Of a stretch of DNA of 56,467 nt, positions 45,043-53,857 are shown piece after piece. This DNA comes from Pseudomonadota bacterium (GTDB lineage Bacteria > Pseudomonadota > Gammaproteobacteria > Steroidobacterales > Steroidobacteraceae), in the NCBI GenBank assembly GCA_021787615.1, contig JAJYLP010000010.1:1-56467 (forward strand), in the 5' to 3' direction. A program made the translations under genes and the position numbers. The notes under the pieces were generated by a model. That model made no database searches, had not been told where the DNA came from, and saw only the letters and a list, made by a program, of their open reading frames with translations. The stretch's first letter is position 1. Every line of letters begins with the position of its first letter.

Positions 45043-45447
45043 TCAGCGCACCCCTTTCGAGCGCAGAAATTCCGAGTAGCTTCGGTCGTCCTTCATGATG
45101 TGCTCAGTCAGCCATTTCTTGAGGAATCCGAACGTCTTGAGCGAGATCGGCGCACCGGCATTCGACTGCTTCTGCAGCTCTTGCAGCTGCGCCACCAGGC
45201 TCGAATGCGAGTTCAGGTGTGACGGCGCCTGCGGGTAGGCGTATTGCCTGAAGAGGCGTTCTTCGTAGGAGAAGTGCGTGATGGTGTAGTGCGCGAGATC
45301 GGCCAGCACCTTGCGCATGCCGGCGTTCGCCTTGCCCTCGTGCATTGAATCGTACAGATTGTTGATGATTCCGATCAGAGTCTTGTGCTGCTCATCGATG
45401 GATGGGATTTGGACGGACAGCTCGTCGGTCCAGGAGATGAAAGACAT
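45043..45447 (-). CDS. Bacteriohemerythrin
   Basis: A 134-residue di-iron oxygen-binding protein. Ligands in order: His in DEQHKTLI, His/Glu in HYTITHFSYEERLF, His in HLNSHSSL, and His/Asp in HIMKDDRSY, all seven positions present. ATG 45447 follows GAGGGGC. It binds or senses oxygen in the cytoplasm. Confidence 0.93.
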   Translation of the reverse strand: MSFISWTDELSVQIPSIDEQHKTLIGIINNLYDSMHEGKANAGMRKVLADLAHYTITHFSYEERLFRQYAYPQAPSHLNSHSSLVAQLQELQKQSNAGAPISLKTFGFLKKWLTEHIMKDDRSYSEFLRSKGVR

Positions 45448-45851
45448 CGGCGCCCCTCGCGTGTACGGAAGAATTGTTGACGAATCGCGTGTATCTACAG
45501 AGTGTCGACGATCCGCATACGTCAAAACTGTGTGGTGTATCGCTGCTCGCAATTGCGGTGCGGGCGAATAAATGACATTCGTCATGTCGTGTGTCTATTG
45601 TGCATTTGCAGAGGGTAGCGTGCGGAGTCATTGCACGAGTGCGCTCATCGAAGCGATGCGCATGATTTGCGCCTGCTGTGAGGCGCGCTGCGGGCCGGTG
45701 TGCAGTTGCATCGGCAACGCCCCCGGGATCCCACGGGGCGAGCCACACGTGCTGCGTATGACCTATGCAATCTCGGGCGAGTGCGGCGCCGCGCACGGCG
45801 CCTTCGTCGGAACAGCGTTGCGGCGTGCGTGGAAGTGGCGCCGCAACGGTC
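45448..45851. other. Gene-free region between hemerythrin and DUF2267 genes
   Basis: 404 bases. No convincing ORF. An inverted repeat ATGAC-ATTC-GTCAT (45572-45585) lies about 125 bases from the hemerythrin start in AT-richer sequence and may be a regulatory site of that gene. The remainder shows nothing clear. Confidence 0.45.
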
Positions 45852-46286
45852 TCAGGCCGCGAGTTCCCAAAGCTCGCGCAGATCGGAGGGAAGCTGGTCT
45901 TTCACGTGCTGCATCTCGCCGGCGCTGACGTGATTCGCAAGAAGCCGGAACACCGCGCGAGTCGCGCTTTCGCAGTCGCGGTCGGACAGCCCGGGGTACA
46001 GCTGCTGCACGTGCCGCAGGAATTGCGCTCTGTGGCGGAACCTCGGCCTGCGCGCCGATGGACGCCAGCCCTCGTAGTAGAAGCCTCTGATCAGCATCGG
46101 CAGCTGGGCTCCGAGGTCGGCCGCCTCGCCGACGGTCAGGCGATCGCGCAGCGTATGCAGCACGGCGCGCAGCACGGAGTAGGCCTGTTGGGGGTGCGAG
46201 GTGCCGAGCTCCTGCATCAACTGCACCAGCCACTCGCCCGTCCTTTCGATCGTTTCCGAGAACAGTTCAGCCGAGGTGGGGTGCAT
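45852..46286 (-). CDS. DUF2267-family protein
   Basis: A 144-residue soluble helical protein: YSVLRAVLHTLRDRLTVGEAADLGAQLPMLIRGFYYEGW is the signature of DUF2267, a family of uncharacterised helical-repeat proteins often found near stress genes. Start at ATG 46286; an upstream GTG at 46331 adds residues of unclear value. Function unknown. Confidence 0.85.
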   Translation of the reverse strand: MHPTSAELFSETIERTGEWLVQLMQELGTSHPQQAYSVLRAVLHTLRDRLTVGEAADLGAQLPMLIRGFYYEGWRPSARRPRFRHRAQFLRHVQQLYPGLSDRDCESATRAVFRLLANHVSAGEMQHVKDQLPSDLRELWELAA

Positions 46287-46453
46287 GGCAGATTCCGGGC
46301 CGCGGGTCGCCGGTGACTCAGGGTGACTCACTTTTACCGGGCAGCCATCCCGTCCGCAGTGCGGATCAGTACGTACCCCTGAGGTCCTCGCCAGCGCCCC
46401 TCAGGCCACGCTCTGGCTGCGCTTCAATGCGCGATGCAGCCTTCTTCGGTCGC

Positions 46454-47788
46454 TCAGCGAGTCCGCCGGTCGACGGCGTCGGCGAGCGCCTGGAGTGCTG
46501 GGGCGATGGTCACGGCATAGGCGGTGGTCGATGAGAGCTGCCGCAGGGCTTGCGGCAGATGAGCCAGCTCGGTGCGGCTGCGCTGGCGCAGCTCATCCAG
46601 CGGCGGTGATGGGCCCAACCGCCGTCCGGCCCGCATGACGGGCGCAAGCAGCGGACTGCCCGGCTGCACATCGTTCTCGACAGTAAGGGTGTCGCCCGCC
46701 ATCCGGCCGCTCGCCTCGAACTGACGGAACACCTGCTTGCGCCCGGGCCAAGTTTCCTTGCCCTCGGAGCGCTTGCGGCGCGGCATGCCGGCATATTCCT
46801 GCATCTTGTAAACACAGTCCAGGTAAGGGCGGTCGGCCGAGGTGTTCATCCGGGTGCCGACGCCGAAGCCATTGATCGGGGCTGCGGTCGCGACAAGATC
46901 GGCCACGACGTACTCGTCCAGGCTGCCGCTGACGAAAATGCTGACCTGGCTCAGTCCGCCCGCGTCCAGTATCGCGCGCACTCGCCGCGCGTGCTCGCCG
47001 AGGTTGCCGCTGTCGAGGCGCACCGCCTGCACCGCGATGCCGTCCGCGGCCAGTTTCGCGGCGAGCGGCACCACGGCGCGCGCCGCCGTCTCGACATCGT
47101 AAGTGTCGATCAGCAGGGTATTGGCCTTGGGGTGGGAGCGCGCGAAGTGCTCGAATGCGGCAGTCTCATCGGCATGGGCCTGGATGAAAGAGTGCGCCAT
47201 CGTGCCGAAGACCGGGATGTTCCAGCGCATGCCGGCGAGGACATTCGAGCTGCCGTCGAAGCCGGCCAGGTAGCTGGCGCGGGCCGAGAGCAGGCCGGCC
47301 TCGGCTCCGTGGGCGCGCCGCAAACCGAAGTCGACCAGCAGCCCGTCCGTTGCAGCGAGGCGCACCCGGGCCGCCTTGGCGGCGACCATGGTCTGAAACT
47401 GCAGCAGGTTGATGACGCGGGTCTCGATGAGCTGCGCTTCGCGCAGCGGAGCGGTGACCCGCAGAATCGGCTCATTGGGAAAGAACACCGTGCCTTCCGG
47501 CATCGCCGCGACATCGCCGGTGAAGCGCAGGTCGGCCAGCGAGGCGACGAAGCGCGGATGAAAGCGGCCACAGCGCTCGAGCCATGTCAGCTCCTCGTCG
47601 GTGAAACGCAGCGTCTCCAGGTACTCGAGCACCTGCTCGAGGCCCGCGGCCAGCAGGAAATTGCGTCCTTCGGGCAGCTTGCGCACGAAGAACTCGAACA
47701 CCGCGGTTTCGTTCATGCCTTGGTCGAAATAGGCCTGGAGCATGGTCAGCTGGTACAGATCGGTCAGCAGTGCGCTCGCGTCAGTCAT
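46454..47788 (-). CDS. pncB: Nicotinate phosphoribosyltransferase
   Basis: A 444-residue enzyme that joins nicotinate to PRPP, the second step of NAD salvage from nicotinamide. N-terminus LLTDLYQLTMLQAYF, then FGLRRAHGAEAGLL and SYLAGFDGSSN; later GTMAHSFIQ and RLDSGNLGEHARRVRAILDAGG, all typical. Three ATGs in a row (47794, 47791, 47788) overlap the stop of the nicotinamidase gene. I chose the third, as AAGGA is six bases before it. Translation is coupled to pncA. Confidence 0.93.
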   Translation of the reverse strand: MTDASALLTDLYQLTMLQAYFDQGMNETAVFEFFVRKLPEGRNFLLAAGLEQVLEYLETLRFTDEELTWLERCGRFHPRFVASLADLRFTGDVAAMPEGTVFFPNEPILRVTAPLREAQLIETRVINLLQFQTMVAAKAARVRLAATDGLLVDFGLRRAHGAEAGLLSARASYLAGFDGSSNVLAGMRWNIPVFGTMAHSFIQAHADETAAFEHFARSHPKANTLLIDTYDVETAARAVVPLAAKLAADGIAVQAVRLDSGNLGEHARRVRAILDAGGLSQVSIFVSGSLDEYVVADLVATAAPINGFGVGTRMNTSADRPYLDCVYKMQEYAGMPRRKRSEGKETWPGRKQVFRQFEASGRMAGDTLTVENDVQPGSPLLAPVMRAGRRLGPSPPLDELRQRSRTELAHLPQALRQLSSTTAYAVTIAPALQALADAVDRRTR

Positions 47789-47790
47789 CA

Positions 47791-48381
47791 TCATTCCTTC
47801 AGGACCCGGGCGCCTGCCTGGATCATCGCTGCCGTGGCGCGTGCGCCGTCGCCCGGATGCACCTCGACCGGCCGGATCGCCGATTCCAGAAGTACAACTT
47901 CGTAACCCAGCCGGCAGGCATCGGTGACCGTGTTCAGCACGCAGTAATCGGTGGCCAGGCCGCCGACGAACAGCCGGCGTGCCGCAGCTCCCTGCAGGCG
48001 GGTATGCAGATCCGTGCCCTGGAAGCCGGAATACGCATCGGCGTCGGGGTCTGTGCCCTTGTCGATCACGGTGAGCCGGCTGCCGCCACGCAGTTGCAGC
48101 CCAGGGGCGAATTGCGCCCCGCGGGTGCCGGCGACGCAGTGGGGCGGCCACGGCCCGCCCCGGGCGGCAAACGAACAGTGCTCGGGCGGGTGCCAATCGC
48201 GTGTGGCGAAAACCGGCAGACGGGCCGCGGAGAACCTCGCGAGCCAGCGATTGATCGGCTCGAGGATCTGATCCCCCTCCGGCACCGCCAGACTCCCACC
48301 CGGCAGAAAATCATTCTGAACGTCGACGAGCACCAGCGCATCGCCGGTCTGCAATGGAATGGCCTCAGAGCTCACGGTCAT
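47791..48381 (-). CDS. pncA: Nicotinamidase
   Basis: A 196-residue enzyme that hydrolyses nicotinamide to nicotinate and ammonia. Catalytic triad: Asp in LVDVQNDF, Lys in VIDKGTD and Cys in ATDYCVLNT. Metal-binding Asp and His in TRDWHPPEH. Start ATG 48381 follows AAGG; the GTG at 48387 is possible. It overlaps the nicotinate phosphoribosyltransferase, giving a two-gene NAD salvage operon. Confidence 0.95.
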   Translation of the reverse strand: MTVSSEAIPLQTGDALVLVDVQNDFLPGGSLAVPEGDQILEPINRWLARFSAARLPVFATRDWHPPEHCSFAARGGPWPPHCVAGTRGAQFAPGLQLRGGSRLTVIDKGTDPDADAYSGFQGTDLHTRLQGAAARRLFVGGLATDYCVLNTVTDACRLGYEVVLLESAIRPVEVHPGDGARATAAMIQAGARVLKE

Positions 48382-49450
48382 GGACACCTTCTACACGGTA
48401 TTCCTCAGGGATGACCCGCTGGTGACGGTACGCGGCGATGGCACGTCGATCCGAACTGGCGAAGTGCAATGCGATGTTTGACCTCGCTCCAGTATCGAGT
48501 CGGGACGGCCGCCCCCTCGCGGCAGGCGTCAGCCGCCTTGAGCGAGGCTCGTGCTCGTCCTCTCTCGCGGCGTGAACAATCGAGTGGATTGGAGGCCTGC
48601 CGCGAGCAACCCCAATGGGTCCGGGATGCTGGCCGTGGTGACCGAGGCGCCGAGGCGCCTGGCATTGGGCACGTCGTGGTCCTGATTGAGGATCGCAACG
48701 TCTTCTGTGGCGGAGTCGTGCAGGCGTCCGGAATCGATTACGACTGACTGTCCAGGTTCAATCATGTTCATTGCGGCAGGAGACCAAGAGAGACTCTTGC
48801 CGGACGCGCGATGCGCGCGTCCGGGCTACTCGAGCCTGGCGATAGAATACGCGGTACGCACGCGATCTGCGTGGATTTCGCCGCGCCGATCGCGAATTCA
48901 GGCGACGCATTCATGCGCTTGGCTCCGCCATTGCGCCGCGGCGGGGCCCCCACGAGCGCGCTCGAATCAAAAAAAAGACTCACGGCATCGCTGATGTCTA
49001 CCTGCGGCCTAAGCTGCCCGATATGAGGGGGGAATCGGGGTGGCACCGCCGGTGATGACCGATACCGTGAGCGCAAATCGCTGACGGACACCGTACTCCG
49101 CTCTCCCGGAAAGTCGATCCGCGAATGTGCGTAGGCGCAGGCGCCATACGGCCTCAATGTTCGGCGTCGACGCGGCCTGGTGCGGTGAGCCGGTTCCCGC
49201 AGAGCATCGCGCCTCACAGCAGGCGCGGGACCGCCGGGCCCTGTTGCGCCCGCTCGCTCGGCACCCGCCAGGCATCGGGTCCGAGGCGATTCGCAGTGCC
49301 TGCGGCGAGAAGGCAGGCTGCGGGGCCGGTAAGCCTCACCACCGGGGAAGCGGGTACGCCGTATCCCGGCGACTGCGCGAAAAACTACCGATTTTCGCCG
49401 CGCGCAATGCGCGGTAGCGTCTTGGCGCCCAGTCATCAGGGGAGAGCGCC
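48382..49450. other. Gene-poor kilobase between pncA and the zinc-binding protein
   Basis: About 1070 bases with only short, poorly supported frames. On the minus strand, 48529-48765 reads MIEPGQSVVIDSGRLHDS at its start, faintly like a fragment of a DeoR-type sensor domain, but it lacks a ribosome site. A run of eight A is at 48969-48976 without a hairpin before it. CTACCG (49385-49390) pairs with CGGTAG (49412-49417) around a smaller CCGCGC/GCGCGG stem, just before the next gene. Low coding quality and no mobile-element ends suggest decay. Confidence 0.45.
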
Positions 49451-49684
49451 ATGACACGCTGCGAGACCTGTGGAAATGAATACGCGCATCCGATCACGGT
49501 GACCGTCGACGGGGAGGCGCACGATTTCGATTCGTTCGAGTGCGCGATTCATGCGCTCGCGCCGACGTGCGGACACTGCGGTATCCGAATTGTCGGGCAC
49601 GGCGTCGAGAGCGGCGTACACATCTACTGCGGCGCGAACTGCGCCCGGCAGGCCGGTGCCCGCGGACTTGTTGACCATACTTGA
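49451..49684 (+). CDS. Small metal-binding (metallothionein/TRASH-like) protein
   Basis: A 77-residue protein with eight potential ligand positions: CETCG, ECAIH, CGHCG and YCGANC. This resembles short bacterial metallothionein-like or zinc-finger proteins. ATG 49451 follows GGGGAGA. Metal storage or regulation is likely, the metal is unknown. Confidence 0.8.
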   Translation: MTRCETCGNEYAHPITVTVDGEAHDFDSFECAIHALAPTCGHCGIRIVGHGVESGVHIYCGANCARQAGARGLVDHT

Positions 49685-49748
49685 TGCTCGGCGCTTCCCG
49701 CTGTCCTCGGCCATTTACTTCGGCGTCGGACTCGCATTCGTCTAGCTG

Positions 49749-50045
49749 ATGGCGCTGTTGTCGATCCCGGCGCTGACGGCCGGTCTCTCGGCAGGAGTGC
49801 GGCGCCTGCTCTTCACAGTGGAGATGGAGTACGTCGCGCTCGCGTTCCTGCGCGATTTTCTGCACGACCCGTTGGGGCACGGGATCAAGAATTTTCTCGC
49901 CTACATGCCATTTCTGGTGCTTGCCTTCAGCGGGGCACTGCTGCGCATCGCTCTCTACGCGACGCGCCTGTGGCGGTGGATCGGGACGCTCCGTGCCGGC
50001 GCGGCCGCCGCTGCCGCGCCGCGTATCAGCGTTCTCGACCGCTAA
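49749..50045 (+). CDS. Possible membrane protein, perhaps interrupted by a stop
   Basis: A 98-residue frame (about two hydrophobic segments, MALLSIPALTAGLSAG and NFLAYMPFLVLAFSGALLRIAL). Directly upstream in the same frame, from about TTG 49671, hydrophobic protein-like sequence (SAIYFGVGLAFV) ends at TAG 49743-49745. The two parts read well as one membrane protein of about 125 residues cut by one nonsense codon. No ribosome site precedes ATG 49749. Either a small gene or a pseudogene. Confidence 0.4.
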   Translation: MALLSIPALTAGLSAGVRRLLFTVEMEYVALAFLRDFLHDPLGHGIKNFLAYMPFLVLAFSGALLRIALYATRLWRWIGTLRAGAAAAAAPRISVLDR

Positions 50046-50208
50046 GCCCCGCATCATCCGGCGGCCATGGGTCGGCCGATCGGCGGCCCGCGCATCATCC
50101 ATCCGTCCTGTCGAATTCTCGCGCGTGAGCGCCGTAGAGGTCTCAGTGCGCGCACAGCGAAATCCGCTGACGAGCCGTCCCGCTACAACCAACGCGCCGT
50201 CGAGTCGC

Positions 50209-51471
50209 TCAGTCGCTCTCGAGTCTCGCCACTTCGGCGGCCGTGTCGGAGGCGATTCGCGCTGGGTGGGCTCCCGCCAAAGGATACGTCTTCGACCACA
50301 AGATCGAGTCATTGGCGACCGAGTTGATTCGGATCGTCAGGGCCAGCTTGGTAGCGTGTCCGAGGATGCCCCCGTATAGAACGTAATTCGAATGTTCTGT
50401 ACGTCCCCGCGCCTCAGCGGCGGCCGAATCGAGAGAGAGCAGGGGCGTGACGCTCAGCACAATGTGCTCGTGCCACGTGGCGATCAGCCGGCCGTACACT
50501 TTCGCGAACACGGTCGTGGCGAACTTCAAGGCGTGACTGTCGCCAGGCGGGGCGAAGAACGGGATGACCAGCGCCGAAGGTTGGGCATTGGGCGCAGCCG
50601 ATGTCGCCGCAGCAGCCGTGCTCGTGATTTTGGCGGGCTTGTTCGCGGCATTTGCATCTGATGGGCTGCCCGAGCCGTTCTTCAGAGCCAACGCGAGCCG
50701 CTCGATCTGCGCAATATTCTTGACTTGGGCCGGTGAGAGCACTTGGGTGTCATGGCGTGATGAGCTGGTGCCCCATTGCAGGAGCAAGACGGCAATCCAG
50801 AAGTAGACGATGACCCGTACCCACTTGGGAAAGCGCTGGAAGCCGACCCATGTCGACTGGAGCGTCCAGATCACCACCCGCGCCCAGAAGCGCGCCCTTT
50901 GCCCGGGTTGCTCGCGAGGGAATGCGGGAAATTCGCGACGCCGCGGCGGAGGCGGCGCGCGGTGCCGGGCCCGCGTACGCGTGGCGGGCGTTTGGACGGG
51001 CGGTGCTTCCGCCTCACCCGAAACCAGACGATGACAGAGCGCTTGGAGTGCCGCATTGGGCTGTCCGCCGGGAATTCGCGTCCATTGCACGGTGCGAAAC
51101 TTGTCCGGAACGCGCGCAGGGGCCTCGGCGGTGTCATCCAGGACGACGGGCACCAGAAATACCGTATCGTCGGTCATGTCGAGCGTTCGCTCGACGGCGA
51201 GGCGCCACTCTCTGCGGAAATAGCCTTCGCGCCGCGCTTCGGTGTTCGCCGAGATGACGGGCATGAAGAAGTCGCAGTCGCGGATCTGCCGGCGGATCTT
51301 CTGGTCCCATGCGTCCCCGCCCAGCAGATCGCTCTCGTCGTACCAGGCCTCGAGGCCAAAATTCGGGAGGGCGTCGCGGATGAGCTGCACCGCCGCCCGG
51401 TCTTCCTTGGCGTAGCTCAGGAATACCGTGGGACACGGGCAATCAGGAGTCTGGAGATCGTCAGCGGACAT
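50209..51471 (-). CDS. TIR-domain membrane protein with FlgO/TolB-like C-terminus
   Basis: A 420-residue protein. A TIR domain at residues about 14-150: TVFLSYAKEDRAAVQ (box 1), EAWYDESDLLGGDAW, then FMPVISANTEARREGYFRREW. A Pro/Arg-rich linker, one membrane helix near 215-235 (VIVYFWIAVLLLQW), a low-complexity Ser/Ala stretch, and a periplasmic C-terminal half (ALVIPFFAPPGD … YVLYGGILGHATKLALTIRI) like TolB-N or FlgO. Similar TIR proteins occur in Gammaproteobacteria; I cannot place the catalytic Glu of TIR NADases with certainty. The ATG 51471 lacks a clear ribosome site. Confidence 0.82.
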   Translation of the reverse strand: MSADDLQTPDCPCPTVFLSYAKEDRAAVQLIRDALPNFGLEAWYDESDLLGGDAWDQKIRRQIRDCDFFMPVISANTEARREGYFRREWRLAVERTLDMTDDTVFLVPVVLDDTAEAPARVPDKFRTVQWTRIPGGQPNAALQALCHRLVSGEAEAPPVQTPATRTRARHRAPPPPRRREFPAFPREQPGQRARFWARVVIWTLQSTWVGFQRFPKWVRVIVYFWIAVLLLQWGTSSSRHDTQVLSPAQVKNIAQIERLALALKNGSGSPSDANAANKPAKITSTAAAATSAAPNAQPSALVIPFFAPPGDSHALKFATTVFAKVYGRLIATWHEHIVLSVTPLLSLDSAAAEARGRTEHSNYVLYGGILGHATKLALTIRINSVANDSILWSKTYPLAGAHPARIASDTAAEVARLESD

Positions 51472-51687
51472 CTGGCGTGATCGGTTCAGGCGGGTCCGGC
51501 AGGCGGGCTTTGTTCTCGTTGCGGCTCGTTTGTTGTCGAGTTCCCTGCCAGAGGATAGCAGGCCGAGCGCTCTGAGGCACGGTGGGCGTCGTGGGCAGTC
51601 GGAACAGGGGCAATATCGCGTTGCGGTCTGGGCTAGTGTACTGGGCGCAGCGGGGGGGAGGGGCCTTTGGCGCCCGCAAGCGCCCGG

Positions 51688-53157
51688 TCAGTAGGCGCCG
51701 GCGCTCTGCAGCTCCGCCACTTTCTCGGCGAGCACCTGCAGCGCCAGATCGATTGTTTCCATGTGCGTCCGGAAGTGAAGCACCGCGAGACGCAGGAAAT
51801 TGTTCCCGCCAATGCGGGTGGAGGACACAAAGACGCGCCCGTCCCGGTGGATGGCCCGCACCAGAGCGGCGTTGAACGCATCGGCATCGCCGTGCTTGGG
51901 CACCCACCGGTACGTGCTCACCGTGAGTTCAGGCTCCGGACCAACCTCGAACCCCAGGGCTCGCACCCGCTCGTGGAAATACCGTGTGAGCAGGAGCTTC
52001 TCCTCGAGGCACGCCCGGAAGGGTGCGATGCCGTGCAGCAGCAGCGGTAGCCAGAGCCTCGGGCCGCGGAAATGCTTGCTGAGCTCGGGTGAGAGGTCGG
52101 CCGGCGAGTCTGCAGCCCGTGTGTCCGCGACGGCGTCCTGCATGTAGTCCGCCCGGTACTCGTGCGCCCGGGCCAGCGTGACGCCGTCCCTAACGAGCAC
52201 GGCGCCAAGTCCGTAGGGGAGGAAGAGGCTCTTGTGCGGGTCCATCACGAGTGAGTCTGAGAGCGCAAGCCCGCGCAGGCGCTCGCGCACCTGCGGGCAA
52301 AGGACGAAGAAGCCACCGTATGCCGCGTCGATGTGGAACCAGAGTCGCTCGGCCTTCGCGACCCGTCCGATCTGCTCCAGTGGATCTATCGCTCCGACAT
52401 CGGTGCTTCCCGCGGCGGCCAGCACCAGCCACGGGCGCAGCCCCTGCGCCCGGTCGAGCGCAATGATCTCCTGCAGCGCCCTGGGATCCATGCGCTGGCG
52501 CGTGTCGGTGGACACACGGCGCAGCACGCACTCGCCGAGTCCGGCGATGCGCAGGGCCTTTTCCAGGGAGTGGTGCGCTTGCCCGGTGAGGTAGACGACC
52601 GCCTTCGGAACGTCTGCGCAGCGCACCCCGTGCGCCTCGCGGGCCGTGACCACTGCAATGAGGTTCGAGATGCTCCCACCGGAGGCGAGGTTGCCCTGCG
52701 CACCGGCAGGGTAGCCGACCAGGTCGGCCATCCAACGAAGCAGCAGATTTTCCATTTCCACCGCGCCGGGACCCGCGAAGCGCACTCCGGCGTATTCGTT
52801 CGTCACGGCGGCCAGAAAATCGCCGAGCGCTGAGGCATACAGTCCCCCGCCGGGTATATAGGCCAGGTGTCCGCCCGAGGCGGCCTTGACGCCGGTGTCC
52901 TCCACACTTTCCCGGAACAGATGCAGGAGCTCATCGAGCGCCCCCGGTTCGTCAGCGGGCCTCCGTCGGGCAAGCTCCTCGGCGGGGCGCGGGTTGCCCT
53001 CGAACACACGTGCCGTCGGGAGTCTCTTCAGAAAGCCCTCGGCATGAGCGCCTACGGCCTCGAAGAGGGCGCGGCGTTGCGGCGCGTCTGGCTCGAGGGG
53101 CGCCGCCGAGCGTTGCAGCTCGCGGATGCGGCCGATGAGTTCTTCAGTGCTGTCCAT
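51688..53157 (-). CDS. Group II PLP-dependent decarboxylase
   Basis: A 489-residue enzyme of the aromatic-L-amino-acid/glutamate decarboxylase group: GHLAYIPGGGLYASALGDFLAAVTNEY in the N-terminal half, ASGGSISNLIAV, FHIDAAYGGFF, and the Schiff-base Lys in VMDPHKSLFLPYG. It removes CO2 from an aromatic or related amino acid; sequence alone does not settle which. Start ATG 53157; a longer frame at 53250 is unlikely. Confidence 0.9.
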   Translation of the reverse strand: MDSTEELIGRIRELQRSAAPLEPDAPQRRALFEAVGAHAEGFLKRLPTARVFEGNPRPAEELARRRPADEPGALDELLHLFRESVEDTGVKAASGGHLAYIPGGGLYASALGDFLAAVTNEYAGVRFAGPGAVEMENLLLRWMADLVGYPAGAQGNLASGGSISNLIAVVTAREAHGVRCADVPKAVVYLTGQAHHSLEKALRIAGLGECVLRRVSTDTRQRMDPRALQEIIALDRAQGLRPWLVLAAAGSTDVGAIDPLEQIGRVAKAERLWFHIDAAYGGFFVLCPQVRERLRGLALSDSLVMDPHKSLFLPYGLGAVLVRDGVTLARAHEYRADYMQDAVADTRAADSPADLSPELSKHFRGPRLWLPLLLHGIAPFRACLEEKLLLTRYFHERVRALGFEVGPEPELTVSTYRWVPKHGDADAFNAALVRAIHRDGRVFVSSTRIGGNNFLRLAVLHFRTHMETIDLALQVLAEKVAELQSAGAY

Positions 53158-53312
53158 CCGACGGCGCTCTGACGATGCAGTGATTCGCCGGGAGTATACC
53201 CGCCGCTCGAGCGGCGCAACGTACAGGTGATGCGGCGGTGGGAGCCGCAAAGGCTCCCGCGCACGATCCGCGGGATCGGTTCTCTCGCGAGTGCTCCGGG
53301 AAGTCTGGGGCT

Positions 53313-53779
53313 TTACATCCTGCCTCGAATCTCCGACGTACCGCGCCGGCTCAGCAGCGAGTGCAGCAGCGGCGCAACGCGCCGAAGCTCCCGGCTGTGC
53401 GCCACAGACAGTCCGGCCAGAACCCGCTCAACCTGAAGCGGTGAGCTCCAGAGACATCCTCCGCCGATCGTGCGGGCCCTCACGCCGGCTGAGGTAGCCC
53501 CGGCTCGCCAGCCGCTCGACGAGACCGACTGCACTGTAGTGACGGATGCCGAGCCGCCAGATCGCCGACAGACACATCCCCGCCGCCCGGCTAGCCCTTG
53601 ATGGCGAGCAGCGCCTGAGGTTGATGTGGCGCCGACCCCGCCTCATTTGCCGCCTGCTCGCTGAATGCCGAATACCGCATCAACAGGTAACGGAATTCTG
53701 CCAGGATCTCATACTTGTGCGGCGCAAGCTCATGCGGCATTGAAGTCCGTGGCCGCTGCGGTTTGGAGGTTGTGGACAT
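53313..53779 (-). pseudogene. Decayed MarR-family regulator, three lesions
   Basis: From ATG 53779 the frame reads YEILAEFRYLLMRYSAFSEQAA … QALLAIKG, then hits TAG (53591-53593), where TCG or similar is expected. The same frame continues VSVGDLAAR, then shifts: RLGIRHYSAVGLVERL follows in another frame, fitting the loss of one copy of a CGGCT repeat. At 53430-53440 one extra T in GGTTGAG shifts the frame again into ERVLAGLSVAHSRELRRVAPLL. Together these cover a whole MarR protein like the intact paralog at 6586-7038. The upstream palindrome at 53801-53815 is undamaged. Confidence 0.8.
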
Positions 53780-53800
53780 CGAATCCCTCGTGGGAAAGAA

Positions 53801-53815
53801 TATCGTAGTACGATA
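53801..53815. promoter_or_regulatory. Perfect 15-base palindrome, candidate MarR operator
   Basis: TATCGTA-G-TACGATA, a seven-base inverted repeat with one central base, between the decayed MarR gene and the ClC channel. It is 42 bases from the channel start, a likely place for control of the channel. The adjacent repressor gene is dead, so either another MarR protein binds it or the channel is no longer repressed. Confidence 0.6.
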
Positions 53816-53857
53816 TACAGAGCACGCCCTCTGCCTTCAGCCTGTCATCGGAGAATC

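Noticed and set aside
47795-48196. N-terminal extension of the nicotinate phosphoribosyltransferase frame
   Set aside because: The extension lies within pncA in another frame and has no protein-like composition.
48529-48765. DeoR-like fragment on the minus strand
   Set aside because: Likeness limited to about 15 residues, no ribosome site and no flanking domain.
48969-48976. Run of eight A as a terminator
   Set aside because: No GC-rich stem in the right position on either strand.
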